A stretch of DNA of 64,000 nt. Source: Neorhizobium vignae. Its GTDB lineage: Bacteria; Pseudomonadota; Alphaproteobacteria; Rhizobiales; Rhizobiaceae. A program made the translations under genes and the position numbers. The notes under the pieces were generated by a model that was not told the origin of the DNA, did not search any database, and saw only the letters and a program-made list of their open reading frames with translations. Shown here piece after piece: positions 24,441 to 32,752 of this stretch; position 1 is the stretch's first letter; the number at the start of each line of letters is the position of its first letter. The stretch covers positions 1 through 64,000 of the forward strand of contig NZ_JNNU01000011.1 in assembly GCF_000732195.1 (NCBI RefSeq), given 5' to 3'.

Positions 24441-25304
24441 ATGTCCGATGTCACGCAGCCCTTCGCCCTTACCCGTCCAGCCCATGTCCGCGGCGCGCAT
24501 CTTGTCGTTAGCGACCTGCCGCTGGTGTCCGGCTTCTACCAGAACATTATCGGCCTCAAGGTTGTCGAAAAGAACCCGAGCGGCGAAGTGCTGGGCGTCA
24601 ACGGCCAGCCGCTCTTGACGCTGACGACCGGCAACAATGTCGCCCGCGCGCCGCGCAATGCCGCCGGCCTGTTCCACACCGCCTTCCTGGTGCCGAACCG
24701 GCAGGAGCTGGCCCGCTGGCTGGCGCATGCCGCCCACAACGATATCCGGCTCGACGGCGCGTCCGACCACCTGGTCAGCGAAGCGATCTATCTCGCCGAT
24801 CCGGAGGGCAACGGCATCGAGATCTATCGTGACCGCACGCCGCAGGAATGGACCTACCAGCCGGACGGCACGGTCGCCATGGCCACCGAACGCCTGAACC
24901 TCCAGGAACTCTACAACAGCGCTCCGAAGGAAGCCTTCGGTGGAATGGCGGACGGCACGGCCGTCGGGCACATCCACCTGCAGGTCGGCGATATCCCGCA
25001 GGCCGACGCCTTCTATCGCGACGTGCTGGGCCTGAAGATCATGGCGCGCTATCCGGGCGCCAGCTTCTTTGCGACCGGCGACTACCACCACCATATCGCC
25101 GCTAATATCTGGAACAGCCGCGGCGCGAAGGCCCGCGAAGGCCACATGACCGGGCTTTCGGATTACACGGTGCGCTTCAACGACAAGGCGGCGCTGGACA
25201 AGGCGCTGACGGCGCTCGATACCCAGGAGATCGCCACGACGCGGACAGCCGAAGGCTGGTCGCTCAAGGATCCCTGGGGTATCGGCCTGACGCTCGCTGC
25301 CTGA
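24441..25304 (+). CDS. VOC family ring-cleavage dioxygenase-like protein (CatE type)
   Basis: 287 residues with two vicinal-oxygen-chelate modules (about 12-130 and 168-280). The motifs GAHLVVSDLPLVSGFYQNII, AIYLADPEGNGIEIYRDR and GHIHLQVGDIPQADAFYRDVLG match CatE-type proteins annotated as catechol 2,3-dioxygenase-like. The metal ligands would be His of GHIHLQV, His of YHHHIAANIWNS and a late Glu-type position (this last one is not obvious: the C-terminus ends DPWGIGLTLAA). Substrate unknown. It is divergent from uspA and followed by a terminator. Confidence 0.83.
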   Translation: MSDVTQPFALTRPAHVRGAHLVVSDLPLVSGFYQNIIGLKVVEKNPSGEVLGVNGQPLLTLTTGNNVARAPRNAAGLFHTAFLVPNRQELARWLAHAAHNDIRLDGASDHLVSEAIYLADPEGNGIEIYRDRTPQEWTYQPDGTVAMATERLNLQELYNSAPKEAFGGMADGTAVGHIHLQVGDIPQADAFYRDVLGLKIMARYPGASFFATGDYHHHIAANIWNSRGAKAREGHMTGLSDYTVRFNDKAALDKALTALDTQEIATTRTAEGWSLKDPWGIGLTLAA

Positions 25305-25330
25305 GCCTGATCCACCCCGTTTTGCCGACA

Positions 25331-25361
25331 AGCGGCGCCCCGGAACCGGAGCGCCGCTTTT
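25331..25361 (+). terminator. Rho-independent terminator after the VOC gene
   Basis: Stem AGCGGCG ... CGCCGCT with an inner CCGG-AA-CCGG pairing, followed by TTTT, 27 bp past the stop. Confidence 0.8.
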
Positions 25362-25394
25362 GCGTTAAGAGGCATCACGGGGACCTCTGGACAT

Positions 25395-26558
25395 ATGGCG
25401 ATCATGAGCGCGCGCAACGGCAGCAAGCCGAAAAGACATCCGATCGGCCTGGCCGCGCAACCCCGAGGGGAAACGGCCTTGCGTCCCGAAGACATCGAAT
25501 CGACCGAGAACCTGCCGCTTGGACGCGAAGCGCTCGACGTGGCGATGGCCTGGGCGGTGATCGGCATTTTCGCGATCGTGTTCCTGTCGCTGGTCCATTA
25601 CATGTCGCTGATCCTGATCCCGGTCACACTCGCGGTCGTCGTCGGACTGATCCTCGGCCTCGTCGCGGATCGGCTGAGCCAGGCCGGCGTGCCGCGCTTC
25701 GGCATCGCTCTCATCCTGTCGACGCTCGTCTTCGCGGTCCTGTTCCTGATCGCCAATTCGCTCGCCGAGCCGGTCGCGACGCTGCTGCGGGAAGGTCCGA
25801 GTTTCATCGAGCGGACCATCAACCGCATCAAGCCCTTCCTCGAAAGCCAGCAGTGGATCAACGTCTCGCCCGCGACCTTCGAGACCGGGCCGATGTCGAT
25901 GCAGTCGCTGATCGAAAATTCCGGCAATATTCTCGGCATCGTCACCGCCAACCTGACGCCGGCGATCATCCAGGGGATGATCTTCTTTGCGGCCCTGCTG
26001 CTGTTTCTCTACGGCCGGGTGCGGCTGCGGCGCACGATCATCCTCGCCTTTCCGACACGCCGGCAGAGGCTGATGGCAATCCGGGTGCTCAATTCGATCG
26101 ACGAGGTGCTCGGCTATTATTTCGCGACGGCCAGCCTCCTCTATCTGGGGCTCGGCGTGGTGATGACGCTGATTGCCTATTTCGGCGGGCTTTCCATGCC
26201 AGTGCTCTGGGGTATGTTCGCCTTCGTCTCGAGCTTCATTCCCTTCCTCGGCATCACGCTGATGACGATCTCGGTGGCGATTGCCGGCATTCTCACCCAT
26301 GACGCCCTGCTGATCGGCCTCATTCCGGCGATCATCTTCTTCACCGTGCATCTTGCCATGGAAAACCTGCTCTTCCCGGCGATCATGGGCCGTCAGTGGG
26401 AAATCAATCCCTTCATCGTGTTCATCGCCATCCTGTTCTGGACCTGGATGTGGGGAGCGGTGGGCGCCATGCTCGCCCTGCCCCTTTCGCTGATCATGAT
26501 GACCGTGCTCAACGAGCTCTTCCCGGACCGCAAGACCGTGCCCAACCTGCCGGGATGA
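25395..26558 (+). CDS. AI-2E family transporter (PerM-like)
   Basis: 387 residues with about eight membrane helices: two near residues 55-95, a periplasmic/soluble segment 120-190, then the C-terminal cluster 195-370. The family segment PALWGMFAFV-like sequence is present as PVLWGMFAFVSSFIPFLG, with VHLAMENLLFPAIMGRQWEI and FWTWMWGAVGAMLALPL near the end. The AI-2E name is historical; members are permeases of unknown or varied cargo, including Na+(Li+)/H+ antiporters. The N-terminal 35 residues are basic and probably cytoplasmic. Confidence 0.88.
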   Translation: MAIMSARNGSKPKRHPIGLAAQPRGETALRPEDIESTENLPLGREALDVAMAWAVIGIFAIVFLSLVHYMSLILIPVTLAVVVGLILGLVADRLSQAGVPRFGIALILSTLVFAVLFLIANSLAEPVATLLREGPSFIERTINRIKPFLESQQWINVSPATFETGPMSMQSLIENSGNILGIVTANLTPAIIQGMIFFAALLLFLYGRVRLRRTIILAFPTRRQRLMAIRVLNSIDEVLGYYFATASLLYLGLGVVMTLIAYFGGLSMPVLWGMFAFVSSFIPFLGITLMTISVAIAGILTHDALLIGLIPAIIFFTVHLAMENLLFPAIMGRQWEINPFIVFIAILFWTWMWGAVGAMLALPLSLIMMTVLNELFPDRKTVPNLPG

Positions 26559-26617
26559 CGGCAGCGCATCGGGTTATTTCAGTCTCGGCGATACGACCGA
26601 AGGGCCGAACGGAGCGC

Positions 26618-27010
26618 TCACTCGTAGAGGTAATACTTGTCCCACTCTTCCCTCGGGACCTTCGAGCCGATCTTGTAGTCGAAGGACATGACTTTCAGCC
26701 CTTCGTCGCCGGTCTCGCACCTGTATTTGAGCCGATACCAGTCGCCGGCGCTGCGGAATACAGCTCCCGGCGCCCGAATGGCATTGCCGGCCTCGATCGG
26801 ATCGCCGAACGTATAGGCAATCACCTTGTCCGGTTTGAACTCGCCCTTGTTGTCCTGCTTGATGCGATCCATCGCCTCGATATCGCAGCGCTGCTCGCGC
26901 CGTTCATCCGGGGCGAGCGCGTCGAGCTGCCTCACGATTCGGGCATCCAGCGCATGGGCCGGCAGGGCGGAAACAAGGGCGAGCGCTGCGAGCGACCAGG
27001 TTTTCATCAT
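26618..27010 (-). CDS. DUF930 family secreted protein
   Basis: 130 residues from ATG 27010 (GGGAAATG upstream; 27022 is an alternative). It has a signal peptide (MMKTWSLAALALVSALPAHA) and then a domain with RIVRQLDALAPDERREQRCD, two Cys (RCD and YRCE), FKPDKVIAYTF and GDWYRLKYRCE. This is the conserved pattern of DUF930 proteins, common in Rhizobiales. The mature domain is periplasmic; function unknown. Confidence 0.8.
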   Translation of the reverse strand: MMKTWSLAALALVSALPAHALDARIVRQLDALAPDERREQRCDIEAMDRIKQDNKGEFKPDKVIAYTFGDPIEAGNAIRAPGAVFRSAGDWYRLKYRCETGDEGLKVMSFDYKIGSKVPREEWDKYYLYE

Positions 27011-27127
27011 GTCATTTCCCATCCAATATGGCTCGGAACGCGGGAAACTATGAGAAGGTTACGCGATTGACCACCTACCAGAACGGGAAATAGGATGATG
27101 TGATCGGGTGGGTAATGGGGCAGAGAG

Positions 27128-27370
27128 GTGAGCAAGCGTCTGGAACAAATGCGCGCCAACCCGCGAGCGGACTGGCGAATTGAAGAGATTGCGGCAGTCT
27201 GCGAGGAGTTCGGTATTTCCTGTGCATCGCCGCGATCCGGAAGCTCTCACTACAAGGTTAGCCATCCTATGATGCGCGAAATCCTGACCGTGCCTTTCAA
27301 ACGACCGATCAAGCCAGTATACATTCGAAAGCTTGTGCAATTTATCGACGCTGTGAGGGCTTTCTCATGA
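27128..27370 (+). CDS. hicA: HicA toxin of type II toxin-antitoxin system
   Basis: 80 residues from GTG 27128. HicA is a small mRNA interferase with a double-stranded-RNA-binding-like fold. The typical catalytic His is present in the GSSHYKVSHP segment (His41), and the C-terminal PVYIRKLVQFIDAV helix fits. The stop overlaps the hicB start as ATGA, so toxin and antitoxin are coupled. Gene order toxin-antitoxin is usual for hicAB. Confidence 0.88.
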   Translation: MSKRLEQMRANPRADWRIEEIAAVCEEFGISCASPRSGSSHYKVSHPMMREILTVPFKRPIKPVYIRKLVQFIDAVRAFS

Positions 27371-27588
27371 GTCCATTACGATATCCCGTTCTGGTCTCTC
27401 CGCTTTCTGCCGAAGATGGCGGCGGTTTCCTGGCGACCGTGCCGGATCTTCCAGGCTGCATGAGCGATGGCGAGACGCCGCAAGAAGCCCTTTCCAACGT
27501 GCAGGATGCGATCGAAAGCTGGATCGAGGCGGCGCGGGACATGGGGCGCGACATTCCCCAACCTTCATTGCAGGCCGCCATCAGCTAA
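27367..27588 (+). CDS. hicB: HicB antitoxin
   Basis: 73 residues. The partial RNase H-like fold of HicB is visible: YPVLVSPLSAEDGGGFLATVPDLPGCMSDGETPQEALSNVQDAIESW. It has the short form, ending soon after the RDIPQP segment, without an obvious C-terminal DNA-binding domain. Transcribed with hicA. Antitoxin by position and family. Confidence 0.88.
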   Translation: MSPLRYPVLVSPLSAEDGGGFLATVPDLPGCMSDGETPQEALSNVQDAIESWIEAARDMGRDIPQPSLQAAIS

Positions 27589-27670
27589 GCATTCCGGAAG
27601 CAACCCGCTTGCCTCGCGCGCAAGCGCCCCCTATCTCTGGCACTCCTCGCATCACAACCGGAGTGCTTCC

Positions 27671-29779
27671 TTGGCCACCTCCCGCCCATCGCCTTTCGCC
27701 AATCTTCCCGCCGCCCCCGTTGCGGCCAGGAAGCCGGTTTCCGATACCCGCCACGGCATTACCCGCACCGACGACTATGCCTGGTTCCGGGCCGACAACT
27801 GGCAGGCGATGTTCAAGGATCCGTCGATCCTCGACCCCGAGATCCGCAAGCATCTGGAGGCCGAGAACGCCTATATGGAAGCGGCCATGGGCGACACGGC
27901 CGAGCTGCAGAAGGTGCTGTTTGCCGAGATGCGCGGTCGCATCAAGGAAGATGACAGCTCTGTGCCGATGAAGGACGGACCGTTCGCCTACGGCACGCTG
28001 TTCGTGACCGGTGGCGAGCAGCCGCATTATTTCCGCACCCCGCGCGACGGCGGGGATAAACAACTCCTGCTCGACGGCGACAAGGAAGCCGTCGGCAAGG
28101 ACTATTTCCGGCTTTCCGGCATCGACCACACGAGCGACCATTCCCGCGGCATCTGGGGTTACGACGACAAGGGTTCGGAATATTTCACGCTGCGCATCCG
28201 CGACCTTGCGACCGGCAAGGATCTGGCCGACGTGGTCGAGAATACCGGCGGCGGCGGGGTCTGGGCGCCTGACGGCAAGAGCTTCTTCTATACGCTGCAG
28301 GACGAGAACCACCGGCCCTCGAAAGTCTTCCACCACATCGTCGGCCAGCCGCAGTCGGAAGACCGGCTGGTCTACGAGGAAGAAGATCCGGGTTTCTTCA
28401 TGGGCGTCGGCGGCTCGCTGCTCGACGACTTCATCTATATCGACATCCACGACCACGAGACGTCCGAATACCGGCTGCTCTCGACCAGGGACCTGACGGC
28501 CGAGCCGGCTCTCGTCGCCGAGCGCGAGGAAGGGATCGAATATTCGATGACGGAGGGCGGCGACGTCTTCTACATCCTCACCAATGACGGCGACGCCAAG
28601 GATTTCAAGATCATGCAGGCTCCGGTGACGGCGCCGGGCAAAGAGAACTGGACCGAGGTCGTTCCGCACGAACCCGGCCGGCTGATCATCAGCCACATGG
28701 CGTTCGCCCGATACCTGCTCTGGCTGCAGCGCAAGGACGGCCTGCCGCAGATCATCATCCGCGACCGGACGACCGGCGAGGAACATGCGATCGCCTTTGC
28801 CGAAGAGGCCTATTCGCTGGGGCTCCAGGGTGCCGCCGAATACGACAGCGACGTGATCCGCTTTTCCTATTCGTCGATGACGACGCCCAGCCAGCTTTAC
28901 GACTACGACATGACGACCCGCGAGCGGGTTCTCCTGAAGACCCAGGAAGTGCCCTCGGGCCACAATCCCGACGATTACGTCACCCGCCGGGTGATGGCGC
29001 CGGCGCATGACGGCGAACTGGTGCCGGTCTCGCTGCTCTACGGCAAGGATGTGGCCCTCGACGGTTCGGCGCCCTGCTTGCTCTATGGCTACGGCGCCTA
29101 CGGGATCACCATTCCGGCCGGGTTCTCGACCAACAACCTATCGCTGGCCGATCGTGGCTTCGTTTATGCCATCGCCCATATCCGCGGCGGCAAGGACAAG
29201 GGATTTGCCTGGTACGAAAACGGCAAGATGGAACACAAGGAAAACACCTTCAAGGACTTCATCGCCGCCGCCGACCATCTGGTGGCCCAGGGCTTCACCT
29301 CCTACGAGAACATCATCGCCGAGGGCGGTTCAGCCGGTGGGATGCTGATGGGCGGCATCGCCAATATGGCGCCGGAAAAATTCGCCGGCATCATCGCCGC
29401 CGTCCCCTTCGTCGATGTGCTCAACACCATGCTCGACGACACGCTGCCACTCACCCCGCCGGAATGGCCGGAATGGGGCAACCCGATCGACAGCCTCGAA
29501 GAATACCAGTGGATCGCCGCCTACTCGCCTTACGACAATGTCGCGGCGAAACCCTATCCGCCGATTCTGGCCATTTCCGGCCTCACCGACCCGCGCGTCA
29601 CCTACTGGGAACCGACCAAATGGGTCGCCAAGGTCCGCGAATTCTCGACGGGCACCGCGCCGATCCTCTTGAAGACCAACATGGCCGCCGGCCATGGCGG
29701 CAAATCGGGACGCTTCCAGCGGCTGGAGGAGATCGCGTTCGAATATGCGTTTGCGATCAAGGTAGCGGGGAAGGCGTAA
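27671..29779 (+). CDS. Prolyl oligopeptidase / oligopeptidase B (S9 family)
   Basis: 702 residues from TTG 27671 with CGGAG 8 nt upstream; no better ATG or GTG gives the family start (about MATSRPSPFANLPAAP). The N-terminal beta-propeller spans ~80-420 and the catalytic alpha/beta-hydrolase domain ~430-700. The catalytic triad is Ser554 (GGSAGG), Asp640 (LTDPRV) and His675 (GHGGKSG). It matches the oligopeptidase B / PtrB type that cleaves after basic residues in short peptides, cytoplasmic. Single gene after hicAB. Confidence 0.93.
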   Translation: MATSRPSPFANLPAAPVAARKPVSDTRHGITRTDDYAWFRADNWQAMFKDPSILDPEIRKHLEAENAYMEAAMGDTAELQKVLFAEMRGRIKEDDSSVPMKDGPFAYGTLFVTGGEQPHYFRTPRDGGDKQLLLDGDKEAVGKDYFRLSGIDHTSDHSRGIWGYDDKGSEYFTLRIRDLATGKDLADVVENTGGGGVWAPDGKSFFYTLQDENHRPSKVFHHIVGQPQSEDRLVYEEEDPGFFMGVGGSLLDDFIYIDIHDHETSEYRLLSTRDLTAEPALVAEREEGIEYSMTEGGDVFYILTNDGDAKDFKIMQAPVTAPGKENWTEVVPHEPGRLIISHMAFARYLLWLQRKDGLPQIIIRDRTTGEEHAIAFAEEAYSLGLQGAAEYDSDVIRFSYSSMTTPSQLYDYDMTTRERVLLKTQEVPSGHNPDDYVTRRVMAPAHDGELVPVSLLYGKDVALDGSAPCLLYGYGAYGITIPAGFSTNNLSLADRGFVYAIAHIRGGKDKGFAWYENGKMEHKENTFKDFIAAADHLVAQGFTSYENIIAEGGSAGGMLMGGIANMAPEKFAGIIAAVPFVDVLNTMLDDTLPLTPPEWPEWGNPIDSLEEYQWIAAYSPYDNVAAKPYPPILAISGLTDPRVTYWEPTKWVAKVREFSTGTAPILLKTNMAAGHGGKSGRFQRLEEIAFEYAFAIKVAGKA

Positions 29780-29793
29780 GGGGCTGCCAAGGA

Positions 29794-29820
29794 GGGCGTG
29801 CCGTCCTTTGAAGCACGCCC
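29794..29820 (+). terminator. Possible terminator after the oligopeptidase gene
   Basis: GGGCGTGC-N11-GCACGCCC stem 15 bp past the stop, but without a T tract. Could be a transcript-end hairpin. Confidence 0.4.
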
Positions 29821-29865
29821 GGCAACACCGGAACATAAGATGGGCTGGCCTTTGGGAGATAAGGA

Positions 29866-30381
29866 ATGACCGTCTACATTGCCCTGCTTCGCGCAGTGAA
29901 CGTCGCCGGCACGGCGCTTCAGATGACCGAACTCAAGTCCATCTGCGAAGGGCTCGGCTTCACGGACGTGAAGACCTACATCCAGAGCGGCAACGTGCTG
30001 TTCCGGTCTGACGAGGCGGAGGCCAAGGTTGCCGGTAAGCTGGACGAGGCGCTGGGCCAAAAATTCGGCAAGAAGCCGGGCGTGATGGTGCGCTCGACGG
30101 AAGAGCTGGAGGCGATTGCCGAAAACTCGCCCTTCCCCGAGGCGAAGCCGAATTTCCTGCTCGTGCATTTCCTGCCCGAAAAGGCTCCGAACGCTGCGCT
30201 CGACAAGATGGTGGCGCCGGATGGCGAGGAGGCGGTCGTCGCCGGGCGCGAGATCTATGTCCATTATCCGATCGGCTCGGGCAAATCGAAGCTGAAGCTG
30301 CCGGCGCTGAAACCCGGCACGTCGCGCAATCTCAACACCGTGCGCAAGCTCGCCGAAATGGCCCGCGCCATGGAAGGCTAG
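29866..30381 (+). CDS. DUF1697 family protein
   Basis: 171 residues starting MTVYIALLRAVNVAGTALQM, the invariant DUF1697 opening (usually ALLRGVNVGG), followed by KTYIQSGNVLF. The Gly-to-Ala changes in the first motif are tolerated in the family. C-terminal segment AREIYVHYPIGSGKSKL. Soluble; function unknown. The next gene starts 7 bp downstream, so an operon is likely. SD: GGGAGATAAGGA. Confidence 0.87.
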   Translation: MTVYIALLRAVNVAGTALQMTELKSICEGLGFTDVKTYIQSGNVLFRSDEAEAKVAGKLDEALGQKFGKKPGVMVRSTEELEAIAENSPFPEAKPNFLLVHFLPEKAPNAALDKMVAPDGEEAVVAGREIYVHYPIGSGKSKLKLPALKPGTSRNLNTVRKLAEMARAMEG

Positions 30382-30388
30382 AGGGCCG

Positions 30389-30928
30389 ATGGCGGGCATC
30401 ATCATTCCGATCGTCTGCTACGCCGTGATCATCTCTGTCCTCGGCGCGGCCGGCTGGTCCGTCTGGCGGCAGCGCAAGGTCAAGCAGCCCGGCTGGCCGC
30501 CCTACCCTTTAATCAACGCCACCGAGGAGGAGATGGACCGGCGGCGGGCGGAGGTGCGCGACAGGCTCTCGCACAAGGCGCTCGGGGCCGAGCGGATGCG
30601 CCGGGTGTGGGAAAAGCTGCAGCAGGCCGGGATCGGCGAAGGGCTGATCCACGAATTCCACCGCGACTTCTGCGGCCACGGCCTGATCCGCACCGAGACG
30701 GGCGTCACTCTCTGCGACATCCAGGACGGCTTTCATCCGGGACCGGCCATCGCCACCTGGGCAAGCGAAGAAGAGTTCGTCGCCTTCTTCTCCCGCCAGA
30801 GCGACTTTACCTTAAGCGGCTGGGACCCCGCCGAACCGGTCTTCTACACGCAGGACACCTGGTACCGCCAGAACCAGCGGCTTACCCAGGCGATATTCGA
30901 CGCGTTTCTCCGCAGTCGGAACGGATAA
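30389..30928 (+). CDS. Membrane-anchored hypothetical protein
   Basis: 179 residues. One N-terminal membrane helix (IIIPIVCYAVIISVLGAAGWSVW, about 4-26) is followed by a basic linker and a cytoplasmic or periplasmic domain rich in aromatic residues (DFCGHGLIRTETG, DTWYRQNQRL). The gene lies 7 bp after the DUF1697 gene. No recognised family. Confidence 0.75.
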   Translation: MAGIIIPIVCYAVIISVLGAAGWSVWRQRKVKQPGWPPYPLINATEEEMDRRRAEVRDRLSHKALGAERMRRVWEKLQQAGIGEGLIHEFHRDFCGHGLIRTETGVTLCDIQDGFHPGPAIATWASEEEFVAFFSRQSDFTLSGWDPAEPVFYTQDTWYRQNQRLTQAIFDAFLRSRNG

Positions 30929-31023
30929 GGAACGCGCCGAACAGCCGTTCATTGTCATTTTTTTGTCAAGCCCCTGTCGTCAATCGGCAATCCCGGACGC
31001 AAGCCTCGCGCAAGGTTCAGGCG

Positions 31024-31038
31024 TTAACCATTTGTTAA
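31024..31038 (+). promoter_or_regulatory. CtrA-type box
   Basis: TTAACCATTTGTTAA is TTAA-N7-TTAA, the full CtrA consensus, extended as a direct repeat GTTAACCATTTGTTAACC. It lies 26 bp upstream of the ATG at 31064. Confidence 0.65.
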
Positions 31039-31063
31039 CCATTCTGAACACGGGCGTTTCGCC

Positions 31064-31339
31064 ATGAAGATCGATAGCGGCCTCAACGGCTATTATTACC
31101 CCAACCGGGCACAAGAGATGGACCGGAAAGTCGAAGAAGCGCCTCAGCGCGAGACTGTCGCTGCGCAGCGTTCGGCGAATGCCTTGACGGGAAGCAGCAC
31201 GCTGCTGTCGTCTTCGCTTGCCAATGCGCTCTGGGTCATGGAAATCGACGATGCGGGCTCCGCAAACGTCGACATGCAGGTCCGAGGCATTCGGAAGGAC
31301 TGGGTCGAAGGCCGCTACCAGGAATTCGCCGAGTTCTAA
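31064..31339 (+). CDS. Small protein paralogous to the 32753 gene product
   Basis: 91 residues, soluble. It has a Tyr-rich N-terminus (MKIDSGLNGYYYPN) and a block LTGSSTLLSSSLANALWVME that aligns with MTGSDTVFGAKLADSLWTME of the protein encoded at 32753-33298. The C-terminal RYQEFAEF resembles RYEDEFMDL of that protein. It therefore looks like a shortened paralog. A CtrA-type box precedes it. Function unknown; secretion cannot be excluded because there is no signal peptide but an unstructured N-terminus. Confidence 0.7.
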   Translation: MKIDSGLNGYYYPNRAQEMDRKVEEAPQRETVAAQRSANALTGSSTLLSSSLANALWVMEIDDAGSANVDMQVRGIRKDWVEGRYQEFAEF

Positions 31340-31344
31340 TCCGG

Positions 31345-32331
31345 CTACGCCGTTCCAGCCGGCGTGACTTCCACCGTCACATGCGACAGATCCCGGATGC
31401 CCCGGAGCTTATCCTTGTAGAAGGACGGAGCCTGGGGTTTTGGCGTGACCAGCGCGACGATCGCCGCATGGTGCCCCGGCCCCACCTGCCAGACGTGCAG
31501 GTCGGAAATCCTGTCCTCCTCCGTCTCGACGCTCCGGCGGATTCTGCCCGCCAGTTCCGCGTCATCCGGCTGCGCGTCCAGAAGCACCGTTGCTGTCACC
31601 CGGATCAGCCCCCAGGACCAGCGGGCGATCACCAGGCCGCCGACCACGCCCATGACCGGATCCAGCCAGACCCAGCCGTAGGACCGGCCGAGAATCAGCG
31701 CCGCGATTGCCAGAACCGAGGTCAGCGCATCGGCGAGGACATGCAGATAGGCGGCGCGCAGATTATGGTCCTTGGCGGCGGATTGATGCGCATGGGCGCC
31801 GTGGTGCCCGTGATGATGGCCGCCGTCATAGGCATGACTTCCGTGATGGGCATGGCCGCCACCATGAGAATGGTGGTGATCCTCCCGGAGCAGCCAGGCG
31901 CTGAGCAGGTTGACGGCCAGCCCGACCACCGCCACGAGGACCGCCTGATCGAAATCGATCGCCACCGGGTTGGCGAGGCGGACAAAACTCTCCCAGGCAA
32001 TCAACAGCGCGATCAATGCCAGCACGATGGCGCTCGCGAAGCCGGCGAGATCACCGAGCTTGCCGGTGCCGAACGTGTAGCGCGGATTGCGGGCCTGGCG
32101 ACGGGCATAAAGATAGGCGAGCGCCGCAATCAGCATGGCGCCGGCATGGGTGGACATGTGCCAGCCGTCGGCGGTCAGCGCCATCGAACCGAAGACCGAG
32201 CCGGCGACGATTTCCGCCACCATCATCGTCGCGGTCAGTGCGATCACCAGCCAGACCTTGCGCTCGTTGCGCTCATGGTCGGCGCCCAGAAACACATGCT
32301 CGTGCTTCAGTTCCTCGATGGAATGGGGCAT
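31345..32331 (-). CDS. dmeF: Ni/Co cation diffusion facilitator DmeF
   Basis: 328 residues from ATG 32331 (AAGGAG 6 nt upstream; 32346 lacks an SD). Six membrane helices of the CDF family; metal-site motifs HxxxD-type are present as ADGWHMSTHAG (TM2) and HVLADALTSVLA (TM5). A His-rich cytoplasmic loop (about residues 152-192, with repeated HH and HGH) binds metal. In Rhizobium the dmeRF operon confers Ni and Co resistance by efflux of divalent cations from the cytoplasm. It is coupled to dmeR 20 bp upstream. Confidence 0.93.
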   Translation of the reverse strand: MPHSIEELKHEHVFLGADHERNERKVWLVIALTATMMVAEIVAGSVFGSMALTADGWHMSTHAGAMLIAALAYLYARRQARNPRYTFGTGKLGDLAGFASAIVLALIALLIAWESFVRLANPVAIDFDQAVLVAVVGLAVNLLSAWLLREDHHHSHGGGHAHHGSHAYDGGHHHGHHGAHAHQSAAKDHNLRAAYLHVLADALTSVLAIAALILGRSYGWVWLDPVMGVVGGLVIARWSWGLIRVTATVLLDAQPDDAELAGRIRRSVETEEDRISDLHVWQVGPGHHAAIVALVTPKPQAPSFYKDKLRGIRDLSHVTVEVTPAGTA

Positions 32332-32351
32332 GGCCTTCTCCTTCATCTCAA

Positions 32352-32624
32352 TCAGCGGATATAGGTGCGGAGCGCGTCGGCGAATTCGTCGACCGCCTGT
32401 GCCCGCTGTTTCTCGTCATCGGCATGAAGGATATGCTCGCGCAGATGATCCTCCATGACTTCACCGGTCAGCCCGGAAAGCGCGCCACGGATCGAGGCGA
32501 GCAATTGCAGCACCTCGCCGCAGGGCGCCTCGGCTTCCAGCGCACGCTCGACCGCCTCCATCTGCCCCTTCAGCCGGCGCACCCGCGCCAGAAGCTTTGC
32601 CTTTTCTCGAATGGTATGCGCCAC
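32352..32624 (-). CDS. dmeR: Ni/Co-responsive repressor DmeR (RcnR/CsoR family)
   Basis: 90 residues from GTG 32624. This start gives VAHTIREKAKL, matching RcnR (MSHTIRDKQKL), and has GGAG 6 nt upstream. The ATG at 32636 would add four residues and move His3. All RcnR metal ligands are then in place: His3, Cys35, His60 and His64 (plus the N-terminal amine). All-helical four-helix fold; the protein represses dmeRF by binding the G-tract operator and releases on Ni or Co. Confidence 0.92.
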   Translation of the reverse strand: MAHTIREKAKLLARVRRLKGQMEAVERALEAEAPCGEVLQLLASIRGALSGLTGEVMEDHLREHILHADDEKQRAQAVDEFADALRTYIR

Positions 32625-32640
32625 GAGCGTCTCCATGTAA

Positions 32641-32659
32641 TATAGGGGGGTACCCTATA
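32641..32659 (-). promoter_or_regulatory. DmeR operator
   Basis: TATAGGG-GGGTA-CCCTATA: an inverted repeat around a G6 tract, the RcnR/FrmR-type site. It lies 16 bp upstream of the GTG start. A TTGACT hexamer is found upstream on the same strand (about 32670-32676), so the site covers the promoter's 3' part. Confidence 0.85.
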
Positions 32660-32752
32660 TTCTTATACGCTGCCGACACAAGTCAAAATCCGAAAGCTCG
32701 GCGCAGGTTTCGGGACCTAAGCCGCTGGTGGTCTCACACGAGGAGAGTCGCG

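Noticed and set aside
27581..29008. 475-residue minus-strand frame opposite the oligopeptidase
   Set aside because: Shadow of a GC-rich gene; the S9 gene has a complete catalytic triad.
31024..31038. Sigma-54 promoter for the 31064 gene
   Set aside because: No GG-N10-GC spacing; the motif fits CtrA instead.
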